The notes under the pieces were generated by a model. The model ran no database searches and was not told the origin of the DNA. It was given only the letters and a program-made list of their open reading frames with translations. Shown in pieces: positions 21,501 through 30,641 of a stretch of DNA of 64,000 nucleotides. A program made the position numbers and the translations under genes. How positions within the stretch are numbered: position 1 is the stretch's first letter; every line of letters starts with the position of its first letter. This DNA comes from Bolinopsis microptera. Its lineage: Eukaryota > Ctenophora > Tentaculata > Lobata > Bolinopsidae. Location: positions 17,232,945-17,296,944 of the forward strand of contig NC_087079.1 of NCBI RefSeq assembly GCF_026151205.1, written 5' to 3'.

Positions 21501-22309
21501 TTAAAAATTAGAGGTTTCAATGTACAACATATAGTTTACATGGCCATGTGTATACGCGTAATGCGTGACGCGCATGTTTCACAAATAGAATATTTGCCTT
21601 CGGCGGTCGCGCGCTACTGCAAGCAAAAGGGCCCTGGTTAAAGCAAAACATATAATAATAAAGGATGCTCCTGGAGCAAAAAACAATAATACATTTTTCC
21701 TTCTGCGTGATTACTGTTTTTGTTAAAATAATATGTATAAAATGTAAAATTAAAATTAAAATAAAATTAAGTGCGCCGCGCATATTTGAATTGACGTGCC
21801 GCGCGCATATTTTGTATTTCAAGTGATATATACCGCAGATGACGATTAATCACTCTACACTCGACTGTCACGTAACTATTTCAATCTGTTCTCTAGCTGG
21901 TCTTGAAAGACTATTCGAATTCCTAACCCTCTAATGTGATCCCAACTTTAACCCTAACCCAATCCTTAACAAAAACATTTGCTGAAACCCTGACCCTAAC
22001 GAGAAATTAGATTAACTTTCTTATACGGCAATATCACGTGATCGAGACAGATTTTCGCCAATGTCTCATCCAGGGGAGCATTTTAACCCTATGTTCGGGT
22101 AAGGGGGTAATTCGGAATTAGTGTCCAAAAATACATTGATTGAAGTTGGTTTCAACTGTCGGAGGCCCTTTTAGAACAAACTCGAAGATTGACTGTACTG
22201 TAACATCGAGCGCTACATCATACATAAACAACTAGTTGTATTCAATGTTGAATCCCTTATATTTATTTTCCATGAATTTTCCTGAATATGAAGACGCAAC
22301 AGTGGTTGG

Positions 22310-22530
22310 AAGATCAAAGAAGTGCCCTCTAAATTTGCTTGCGGAAATGTAAACAGTGTCTACCACGCCCTTGATTGTAAAGGTGGATACGTTTCCATGC
22401 GCCATAATGCCATAAGAGACACTGCTGCTTTCTTCCTCCGAGAAGCAAAGTGTAAAGACGTAAGGATAGAACCAGCACCTGTGTATTGTGCTCTGCCAAT
22501 TGCGTCACTTGATTTAATTGAATCTTTGAA
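22310..22530 (+). pseudogene. Fragment of the RT element family
   Basis: A short frame reads CKGGYVSMRHNAIRD, matching CKKGGYVSMRHNNIRD in the reverse transcriptase at 27633-29456. The fragment then joins TGTGCTCTGCCAATTGCGTC, a motif repeated around the other RT copies. Confidence 0.75.
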
Positions 22531-22735
22531 TGCATATATATAATATAAATTTGAAAATCTTTCATTATCAAAAAATAATGAACAGTCTTGGGATGTATTG
22601 TCCTGCCCGATTTTTTTCGAAACTGCACTCCTAGCAGCTGTCCAACTGCTTCCGTTGACACAGAGAAGCTTGACGATGTCTACTCTCTTCTCGTTTGATA
22701 GGGCAAATTTTGAAATTTTATCTGCATTATCTTAA

Positions 22736-22842
22736 AAGGGTCATAACTCTGTTAAATTTTGGATGACCAACTTGAAATTTTGGGAAAGCACTTCAATTAT
22801 CAAACTTAATTTGTCTAGAAACTTTGAAGTTCCTAGCTGAAA
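22736..22842 (+). mobile_element. Second outer-TIR-element copy, left part
   Basis: Matches 18761-18870 of the outer TIR element (TTGAAATTTTGGGAAAGCAC and flanks). It breaks off after TCCTAGCTGAAAG, which is repeated at 30294-30306 where the homology resumes. Confidence 0.7.
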
Positions 22843-22845
22843 GAA

Positions 22846-22906
22846 AAAGTGTCAAACAGTATATATACAATAAAGTAGTGTAAGTGTTGCAATTGGCAGA
22901 GCACAA
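22846..22906. repeat. Terminal repeat of the RT element, inverted relative to 29880-29945
   Basis: GTTGCAATTGGCAGAGCACA and flanks are the reverse complement of 29880-29945. Related TGTGCTCTGC motifs occur at 22487, 29581 and 29640. Confidence 0.6.
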
Positions 22907-23444
22907 TACAGAGGTAACGGAAATTGTCCACTGCTACCAATATTATATAATAATTCAAAGAATTATTTCTGATGTAGAATGTATGTACGACCGCCCACGT
23001 GCAAATCAGACAAGAAATAGGAATTTAGGTAACAACCAAAAGGTTCCATAGCAACGGTGTTTTAATGCACACATGCACGTGCAAAGATTGTTTTAACGTC
23101 ATTTCGATCGGTTTTGTGGTAATTACGTTGTGTTTAAAGTGTTTTATATTTAAATCGGCTGTATCTTCGGTTGAGATGGATATTTTTTGATGCGATTAAA
23201 ACTTTCTTTCAAAGAATACTACTAGCTTCGTCCCTGTTACCACGGGCTTTCTAGTATTATATAATATGAAATATCAACAATCAGATATATACACATCTAC
23301 TCCATCATAGACAGTGACACTGAAGCAATACTACAGGTTGTAGAGGTTGGTGTTATACCGGGATCTTGAGGACTAGTTCAAGTACTTTTTTAGGTGTCTA
23401 ATACAAAGTGATACTCGTTATATTAGTTTGACTTCTTGAAAGGT

Positions 23445-23827
23445 AAAGTCAACAAAGGCTTTTTAGAATATGGGAACTTAACACAAGTTCATTCGTATCT
23501 CTCAAAACGGGTCAGACAGACTTATTTTACAATCGTAGCCACGGACGGCTATGGAGTTGAAAGTAGTGTTATGTGAGTCGTGTTTCTCAATTGTGATTGG
23601 CTGATGTTAAGATAGTGTTAAGACGGTGAAAGGTGAAGGTAGTTACTTAGTCTTAAGGTTTCTGAGAATGAATTCGTGAGGGAGGTATTACTAATAGGTG
23701 TGAACTTGAAGTGTTGAAACTTGTAGGCAATGCTTTGTGAAATTAGTATGAGTTAATTTGAAGCCGTCCGGGAATAAAACATGAAATATTAGAATTAAAA
23801 TTAAGAAATGAAATTATATGCTCTACA
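23445..23827 (-). repeat. 3' LTR (383 bp)
   Basis: Direct copy of 27260-27642. Near-identity implies recent insertion or gene conversion. Confidence 0.9.
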
Positions 23828-24574
23828 ATCTTCCGTTCAGAAATTTAGTAAAATTTAAGACCCTCCAATAATTTAGTAAAATGTATTAGGATTATAAAAT
23901 AACAGGTATTACAGTTGATGTTTTTGCAAAACATCAATTAATAAACATTTAAAAAAAATTTAAACGAGTAAAACATACGTAAATGTTAGTGTTTTACACT
24001 GTTAACTTATCCTTCGATATCGATTCGTTTCATTTCGTAAGTTAACTTTTACACTTATACTTCTATAAATCGTCTTTCGTTTTAAAATTCGTTCTTGTTA
24101 CACAAAAAAAAAAAATTCGTTACATTACATAATCAGGTGATTCGACTCACTGATCATCCAGGGTGCATTAGGCGCCCTTTCAGATTAAAAAGTTTAAATA
24201 GAAAAATTAATTTTAGTCCAAATCGGTATCCGTTTCAGAATCCGAGTCTAACACATTCATCTTGTAGGTGAAAGGTGATTGTTAGTTAATACTCATTGCG
24301 TTTTAGGAAGTAGGCTGATCAGTAGTTGCAATGAGTCTTTTGAGAGTTGGAATTCAAGGTTGATTAGGATATAATTTTAGAGGTACTGTGGGTACGGGAA
24401 ATCAGTAGTAAAGTTACAGAGCCATGTGCGTCTGGCGCGGGTTTACTGACCACTCAGGGCGCCAGCTCCTTGTGACAGCAAACCTCTACACATGGTGACT
24501 CCGCATTACTCGAGATCAGACTTATTTAGCCAGGTCACTGATTTCCCGATGGCCGGTACCGACATTTATCACAG

Positions 24575-25879
24575 TCATTTGGTGTATGAATAAGTCCATT
24601 GAGATAAGACTTTCTTGATGCACCACGGATCCCTGTAGTACTTTCTGAATTTACGGTAATGTTTGATGGAAGGAGATAAAGGTTTCAGGACCAATACCTT
24701 GTCACCTCTTTTGTCTGTTCTGCGGAACCTTCTCGTTTTATCGTGAAAAGTCTTGTGGCGTATTTGACTTACACTAATGTTGTTGCTTACGACATTGTAC
24801 AAGTCTTTTATATCGTGGTACGTGGCCGGAGCAAGATGAGCACCGGATTTATAATATACTGTGCTATCGGTTTTTAGGGATGCATGAGGATCAATAGGGG
24901 TATCAGAGTTCCTGATTGGAGTGGAGTCCTGTTTAGTGGATTCCTTTGATTCGGTATCCATTTTATCTTCGTTGTTAGTCTTCACTTTGTTCGCAACGCA
25001 TATAAAGTAAGTTTGTGTAGGGAGACTTTCAAAGGCAGTATGGTTCACCAAAGGTGACTTTGACAGGCTTTTCTCTCTCAAAGCCGGGTTATTTTCTACA
25101 GCATGTTGAGGGAGAGGTTCTTTCTTGAAGTTATTCTGTTTCTTTGTGTGCGTGTCTGCAGTATCATGCTCTTTTTGAGATTTAAGGTCAAACATTAATA
25201 TTAAATCTTTGACGCTGTATTGCGGCTTAGTTTCAAGGCTCGAGTCTCTTTGGACTCCTGGGGGAGGTGATTTTCCGACAGGAATAGGTGATTCTTTGAC
25301 AGGAGAGAATAATTCTTTGACAACAGAAGGTGGTTCTTTGACATGAGAGGGTGCTTCTTTGACAGGAGAGGGAGGTGGTTCTTTGACAGGAGAGAGTGGT
25401 TCTTTGACAGTAGAGGGTGGTTCTTTGACAGGAGAGAGTGGTTCTTTGACAGGAGAAGGTGGTTCTTTGACAGGAGAGAGTGGTTCTTGGGAGTTGGGTG
25501 GTCTTTCGCAAAGATTAGCAATGAAGGAATAGTTGCTCACCGTCTTATTATTAAAGTCTAGGATCATCCCGTACTTTTCGAAGAAGATTTGTCCTAGAAT
25601 ACACTCTTCTTTCATTTTAGATGTAACCACAAGATCTATTTCGAAAACAGTTCCCTTAATAATGACATGAGCATCCCGAATAACTCCTAGAACTTGTAAT
25701 GGCATACCCGTTATCCCCACTAGTTTGAAAGTGGCGTTTTTAACCAGGTATAAGAGATTATGTTTTTTGACGAAGTCTTCGCTTACTAAGTTCATAGAGG
25801 CTCCAGTATCTAGGAGAAAGGTTGTATGGATGTCAAATATGGAAGCATCTAGATATACATATCCATTGCACGAATTCAC
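24575..25879 (-). CDS. Retropepsin fused to an integrase C-terminus-like module
   Basis: 434 codons. Residues about 10-115 form an aspartic protease: the active-site motif LLDTGASMNLV (about 22-32) and the C-terminal EECILGQIFFEKYGMILDF region are clear. Next comes a proline-rich stretch with a 7-residue repeat of the type KEPLSPV, about 10 copies. The last 80 residues contain RGDKVLVLKPLSP and, further on, a tryptophan/tyrosine pattern like the GPY/F module at the end of gypsy integrases. Everything between protease and integrase tail in a normal pol is missing, suggesting a large in-frame deletion. The frame differs from gag, so a frameshift or separate initiation would be needed. Confidence 0.85.
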   Translation of the reverse strand: MNSCNGYVYLDASIFDIHTTFLLDTGASMNLVSEDFVKKHNLLYLVKNATFKLVGITGMPLQVLGVIRDAHVIIKGTVFEIDLVVTSKMKEECILGQIFFEKYGMILDFNNKTVSNYSFIANLCERPPNSQEPLSPVKEPPSPVKEPLSPVKEPPSTVKEPLSPVKEPPPSPVKEAPSHVKEPPSVVKELFSPVKESPIPVGKSPPPGVQRDSSLETKPQYSVKDLILMFDLKSQKEHDTADTHTKKQNNFKKEPLPQHAVENNPALREKSLSKSPLVNHTAFESLPTQTYFICVANKVKTNNEDKMDTESKESTKQDSTPIRNSDTPIDPHASLKTDSTVYYKSGAHLAPATYHDIKDLYNVVSNNISVSQIRHKTFHDKTRRFRRTDKRGDKVLVLKPLSPSIKHYRKFRKYYRDPWCIKKVLSQWTYSYTK

Positions 25880-25925
25880 AGATGTGTCATGTTTCAGCGT
25901 ATGTGGCGGTAGATCCTCCCTCCCT

Positions 25926-27245
25926 CTAGGGGAGGGGTAAATTAGTTTTTTGGGACTGTTGATGTAGTTTTGGAGTAGAATCTGCCGTTGCTAGCAGCAT
26001 CTTGAGTATTACAGTTCCATTCTTGCACTGGTCTTTGGTTGTAGGGTGCCGGTCCATATGGACTCCATAATCAGAATATGCATTTATTCCATTGTACGGG
26101 AGGGGTGGATTAGTACAGTGGTTGGTGGGTGAGTCTGGTGGGAGCTGTCCATGTAACTGAGCTTCATCGAAATGTACTCGAGCATCCTGGTTTGAGGCGT
26201 AATTTCTAACGTTCGTTTCAGATAGTTCTGGTCTGGTGTGGTTGCCTTTTCCCGGATACCCTCTAAATTCTGTTTCACTGTGGTATCCTCTCTGTGATTG
26301 AAACCTACTTAGGTCACTAACCCGGTTTCTGCAATTTCGGATTATGTGCCCAGCCATTCCGCAATAGTGACACGAGAACTTTCGATGGTTCCGGTTGGGT
26401 GGACTGGAGCGAGGATCTTTTAGTGGACAGTCGATGATATAATGCCCCGGTCTCTGACATCCATAACAGATAACTGTGGGTCTCCCAGAATGTCTGTTAT
26501 CTCTTAGATTGTCATTGTAAGAGTTCTGAGGCTGGTTACTTCGTATGGGATTCGGGTCGTAGTAGAAAGCGGGTTGATGTGCAGTAGGGTGTTGATAGGG
26601 GTGGTCAGAGTGTTCATCGTTTGCGTATAATTCAGGTCTTCGAATGGGGTGCTGGGGAAGGAATGAGTTGTTACTAGCGGTAATGGTATCTGCTGCAGTG
26701 GTTCTCTCGTTCTTTAGTACCGACACTGTAATATCATCGCCTTCTTTAAGAGTGGATCTGGCTCGATAAGCGCAGTCCAATTTCACTGCCACCTCGAGAT
26801 TTCTGGCAAACGTGTCGTCTGCGTTCCCTATTAGGACAATAGAGATTTCATCTCGGAGAACTCCACCCGAGAGTGCGTCAATCAGAGCTGATTCCATGGC
26901 TGCTTGGTTGTCAGAACGGTAACCGAGTCTTCCCAGGTCTCGTAGCCTCTCACCAAACTGGGCCACGGTCTCGTCAGCTCGTTGGTTTGCTTTCTTTAGT
27001 TCAAACCTTGCTTGTACGGCTTCACGAGGAGAGCTTAGAGCCCTGATTACTTCGTCTTTGAAGGTGTTCCAATCATCCTCGGTAGCAGAGTCCATAGCTT
27101 GAACTATAGCTAGAGACTTAGGGTCCAGATAAGTCTGAAATGATTGTACGGCGTTTGCGTCCTTTAGTCCAACGACTCGCCTAAAGGGTTCGAAACATTC
27201 GAAGTACGCAGTGATGGAGGTTTTAGCAGGGTCAAAAATCTCTGG
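25926..27245 (-). CDS. Gag-like protein with two zinc knuckles
   Basis: The first ATG is at 27095 (389 codons). The same frame stays open upstream to about 27245, near the LTR, and shows FDPAKTSITAYFECF, a typical gypsy gag start without an ATG. The capsid-like region is helical. Two CCHC knuckles follow, CYGCQRPGHYIIDC and CHYCGMAGHIIRNC, after a basic, asparagine-rich linker. These bind RNA during packaging in the family. The missing start codon and the absent leader between LTR and gag suggest a 5' deletion. Confidence 0.85.
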   Translation of the reverse strand, partial: PEIFDPAKTSITAYFECFEPFRRVVGLKDANAVQSFQTYLDPKSLAIVQAMDSATEDDWNTFKDEVIRALSSPREAVQARFELKKANQRADETVAQFGERLRDLGRLGYRSDNQAAMESALIDALSGGVLRDEISIVLIGNADDTFARNLEVAVKLDCAYRARSTLKEGDDITVSVLKNERTTAADTITASNNSFLPQHPIRRPELYANDEHSDHPYQHPTAHQPAFYYDPNPIRSNQPQNSYNDNLRDNRHSGRPTVICYGCQRPGHYIIDCPLKDPRSSPPNRNHRKFSCHYCGMAGHIIRNCRNRVSDLSRFQSQRGYHSETEFRGYPGKGNHTRPELSETNVRNYASNQDARVHFDEAQLHGQLPPDSPTNHCTNPPLPYNGINAYSDYGVHMDRHPTTKDQCKNGTVILKMLLATADSTPKLHQQSQKTNLPLP

Positions 27246-27259
27246 TCTTCGAGTTCAAC

Positions 27260-27642
27260 AAAGTCAACAAAGGCTTTTTAGAATATGGGAACTTAACACA
27301 AGTTCATTCGTATCTCTCAAAACGGGTCAGACAGACTTATTTTACAATCGTAGCCACGGACGGCTATGGAGTTGAAAGTAGTGTTATGTGAGTCGTGTTT
27401 CTCAATTGTGATTGGCTGATGTTAAGATAGTGTTAAGACGGTGAAAGGTGAAGGTAGTTACTTAGTCTTAAGGTTTCTGAGAATGAATTCGTGAGGGAGG
27501 TATTACTAATAGGTGTTAACTTGAAGTGTTGAAACTTGTAGGCAATGCTTTGTGAAATTAGTATGAGTTAATTTGAAGCCGTCCGGGAATAAAACATGAA
27601 ATATTAGAATTAAAATTAAGAAATGAAATTATATGCTCTACA
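27260..27642 (-). repeat. 5' LTR (383 bp)
   Basis: Direct copy of 23445-23827. Its outer edge supplies the first codons of the open frame that continues into the RT gene at 27643. Confidence 0.9.
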
Positions 27643-29456
27643 AGGTTGACGCTGATAATGCGTTCAATCGTCTTAATAGAGAAGCAGCCCTTCACAATGT
27701 TCATGAGATCTGTCCTCCGCTCTATCAGTATCTAAAGAACCACTACCAAAAGCCAGCAGACCTGATCATTAATACTACCGAGGACCACTACCAACTAAAG
27801 TCTGAGGAAGGTTCAACTCAGGGAGATGTAGCAGCAATGGCATTCTATGCGTTAGGGATCAAGCCTCTAGTAGATGACCTAGCCACAGCCTCCAAGCCCA
27901 GTGTTTGCAAACAGTCTTGGTATGCAGACGACAGTAGTGCTGGTGGAAAGATTGAAGGTATTAAGATATGGTGGGATACGCTGTTGGAGCAAGGACCAAA
28001 GTATGGATATTACCCAAAAGCCAGTAAGACCGTCCTGATTGTGAAGAATAGCGAGGACCTAGATCTTGCGCAGAAAGTATTCTCAGGCACTGGTATTAAA
28101 ATTGAGTCTGAAGGAGAACGCCATTTGGGTGCAGCAATTGGCAGCGAAGCTTTTAAGAACAAATATGTCTCAGATAAAGTCCATAAATGGTGTCAGGACA
28201 TCAAGCTGTTGTCATCAATTGCTGTTGAGGAGCCCCAAGCTGCTTTGACTGCATATACTAAGGGAATTTGTCACCGGTGGACGTTCATTCAGAGGACCAT
28301 CCCGGGTATAAGTCACTTGTTTCAACCATTGGAGGATTGCATCAGAACAGATTTTATTCCAGCAATCTTGGGTAAGAACGTATCAGACTTGGACCGCTCC
28401 ATATTTGCATTGCCAGTCAGACATGGTGGCCTAGGTATCTCCAACCCAGTTGAAAACTGCAATAGAGAATTCACAGCCTCAGTCACCATCACAAAAGACC
28501 TCACAGACCTGATTATCAACCAGCAATTTAACACCCTTGAACATTACAACATGTCAATTCAAAATGACACTATAAAAAGTCTCAAGGCAATCAAGGAGAA
28601 ACACTTATTTACGGTTAGCAAATCAATAGAGGACAGTGTAAGAGATCCCAACCTAAAGAGATCTCTCCAGTTCATCAAAGAGAAAGGTTCAGGATGTTGG
28701 CTTACTGCACTTCCATTGAAGAGATTTGGCTACTCCCTGAACAAGATTGAGTTCCGTGATGCTCTGTACTTGCGTTATGGTTGGGAGATCCCTAACACCC
28801 CATTTCACTGTGCTTGTGGAGAGAGAAATAATGTGAATCACACACTTATATGCAAGAAAGGTGGCTATGTTTCTATGAGACACAACAACATCCGCGATCT
28901 AAATGCAGAGCTGCAGCGTGAAGTATGCAGAGATGTAGTGACTGAGCCAGCATTGATACCCCTTGATAATGAAGAAATTGTTGGTACCAATGCTGATAGA
29001 GCTGCACCTGATGTATCCTCACGAGGTCTCTGGAGCACATTTGAACGAACATTCTTTGATGTCTGTGTTACCCACCCCAACTCACCCACATATGACAAAA
29101 AAGATATGGAACAGATCTATAAAGCTCATGAAATGAGGAAAATGAAAAAGTACAACAACAGAATCATCCAGGTGGAAAAAGGCACCTTTACCCCACTTAT
29201 ATACTCAACAAATGGCGGATGGGGTCCACAAGCCACAAGATACCACAAGAGACTCGCTGAAAAACTATCCCAGAAGAGAGGAGAAGACTATGCGGCTATT
29301 CAGTGTTACATGCGCACCAGGATTAGATTCTCAATCCTCAGGAGCACCCTGATAGCGGTCAGGGGTGAGAGAGGGAGACGGCAATCGTATACATTGCCAG
29401 TCAGTGTAACTTCGTTTAACTTGATACCTGCCACCATGGACTATGAATGTTTCTAG
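27633..29456 (+). CDS. Reverse transcriptase with possible C-terminal endonuclease region
   Basis: A 607-codon frame, intact to its stop. The first codons come from the LTR; the RT proper begins KVDADNAFNRLNR (motif A). STQGDVAAMAFYALG follows (motif B), then YADDSSAGG (catalytic box). A cysteine/histidine cluster CACGERNNVNHTLICKKGG lies at about residues 394-412. The C-terminal part contains APDVSSRGLWSTFERTFFDV, which resembles a PD-(D/E)XK nuclease arrangement. The N-terminus of RT is missing. I know this architecture from RT-like proteins common in invertebrate genomes but cannot place it firmly in a named retroelement class. Confidence 0.75.
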   Translation: MLYKVDADNAFNRLNREAALHNVHEICPPLYQYLKNHYQKPADLIINTTEDHYQLKSEEGSTQGDVAAMAFYALGIKPLVDDLATASKPSVCKQSWYADDSSAGGKIEGIKIWWDTLLEQGPKYGYYPKASKTVLIVKNSEDLDLAQKVFSGTGIKIESEGERHLGAAIGSEAFKNKYVSDKVHKWCQDIKLLSSIAVEEPQAALTAYTKGICHRWTFIQRTIPGISHLFQPLEDCIRTDFIPAILGKNVSDLDRSIFALPVRHGGLGISNPVENCNREFTASVTITKDLTDLIINQQFNTLEHYNMSIQNDTIKSLKAIKEKHLFTVSKSIEDSVRDPNLKRSLQFIKEKGSGCWLTALPLKRFGYSLNKIEFRDALYLRYGWEIPNTPFHCACGERNNVNHTLICKKGGYVSMRHNNIRDLNAELQREVCRDVVTEPALIPLDNEEIVGTNADRAAPDVSSRGLWSTFERTFFDVCVTHPNSPTYDKKDMEQIYKAHEMRKMKKYNNRIIQVEKGTFTPLIYSTNGGWGPQATRYHKRLAEKLSQKRGEDYAAIQCYMRTRIRFSILRSTLIAVRGERGRRQSYTLPVSVTSFNLIPATMDYECF

Positions 29457-29924
29457 ACACTATCCTTTTGATATTGAGATATTGGTATCTCAGATCACGT
29501 GTACATCGTTCCTTTTTTATGACACAGTAATTTATTGACACTCACAGCTATAATTTTAATCATTGAATCAGTATTTTTATCTGTGCTCTGCGTAATGCAT
29601 CACATGAATCAGTTTTTTAATCTATTAACTTATTACACATTTGTGCTCTGCTTTAGCATCACTTGACTATTTAATAAAATTGTTTGTTCAGGCCATGACC
29701 TTATAGTCAACCAATTGGCCATTGCTATATTATGTGTATATTGTTTGAATATTCTATCTACTCCATCATAGGGGCAGGGATGAGGTTATAAGAGACTTCT
29801 GATAGTGGTGTCTCCTTCAACCTGATACCTGAGGAGAAGAGCTACGAGGGATAGATGATATCTATTGCTCAGGATTTACGATTGTGCTCTGCCAATTGCA
29901 ACACTTGATTTAATTTATTGTATA
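29457..29924. other. 3' flank of the RT element with TGTGCTCTGC repeats
   Basis: TGTGCTCTGC occurs at 29581, 29640 and 29884, each followed by a related CAC(T/A)TGA motif. CTACTCCATCATAG at 29758 also occurs at 23299, on the other side of the LTR element. No host gene is seen. Confidence 0.5.
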
Positions 29925-30263
29925 CTATATTTTTTTGGGTGTCTCATATTTGCTGTCCATTTTTTTTCCTCTGTACCCTCGTAGAGCTATGAGTGTGGTT
30001 CTTAACATAGCGAATCTTATTCTTGTCCTTACATGTCTTACCACATCGCAATACCTCTCTTTTCTTTTCCTGGCGATGAGGTCTGCCACTCTATTTAGAA
30101 ACCGCTTACATTCTTTGGACATGCCTCCAGTTGTGAGAAATACGGCTGGGGTGAAAGTGGCCTTCTCTACGTTCAACACTCTCTCCAAGTACTCATCCTT
30201 CTTCTCCTTTTCGTTCTCTTCGTATACTTCTTGAAGAGTTTTGGTCCTGTTTGATCTAAGCAA
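29925..30263 (-). pseudogene. RT-element C-terminal fragment, opposite strand
   Basis: 112 codons containing VEKATFTPAVFLTTGGMSKE and RTRIRFAMLRTTLIALRG. This aligns with VEKGTFTPLIYSTNGG and RTRIRFSILRSTLIAVRG at the C-terminus of the RT at 27633-29456. It is a second, diverged and truncated member of the same family. Confidence 0.8.
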
Positions 30264-30293
30264 TTGGGGTGTGAAACCCTTATGTCAAGAAAG

Positions 30294-30411
30294 GTCCTAG
30301 CTGAAAGTGTTCTCACTTTATGGTGACAATAGCGAAAAAGAGGGATTGGCATGCCACACCCACTGTAATTAAGGGTTGCATGTGGGCAGTTACTTCTGGG
30401 CCACCCTGTAC
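30294..30411 (+). mobile_element. Second outer-TIR-element copy, right part
   Basis: Resumes at TCCTAGCTGAAAG and runs to the terminal GGGCCACCCTG, matching 18855-19066 with an internal deletion. Confidence 0.75.
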
Positions 30412-30641
30412 TATATGTTTTGATTCTTAGTCCTTAGAAGGGAACTCTATTAAGAGTTTTTGAATGATTTGAATGTCCTGCACAGCAGATCGTAGCATCT
30501 CTAAATTATTTACTATTTTATTGTATTGCTGTGTAAATTTGAATCTAATTCTAATTCTAAATCTAATTCTTACAAGGCTCAATAAATGTAATAGATTTGC
30601 AGTGTTGTAATTAGTTTAAAACTGATTATCCTATTTTAGTC

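Larger units (their letters stand above)
23445..27642 (-). mobile_element. LTR retrotransposon, non-autonomous, Ty3/gypsy-like
   Basis: Two direct repeats of 383 bp (23445-23827 and 27260-27642) are nearly identical, differing at one position noticed (GTGAAC versus GTTAAC). A 4-bp duplication AGGT flanks the element (23441-23444, 27643-27646). On the coding (minus) strand the LTR begins TGTAGAG but does not end in the usual CA. The interior codes for gag and an aspartic protease, and then jumps to an integrase-like C-terminus; RT, RNase H and the integrase core are absent. It is inserted at the 5' edge of the RT frame at 27643. Confidence 0.9.

Noticed and set aside
25201-25511. Extra frames rich in KNHLLLS or QRTTLSC repeats
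   Set aside because: Alternative-frame readings of the proline-rich repeat in the LTR-element protease frame.
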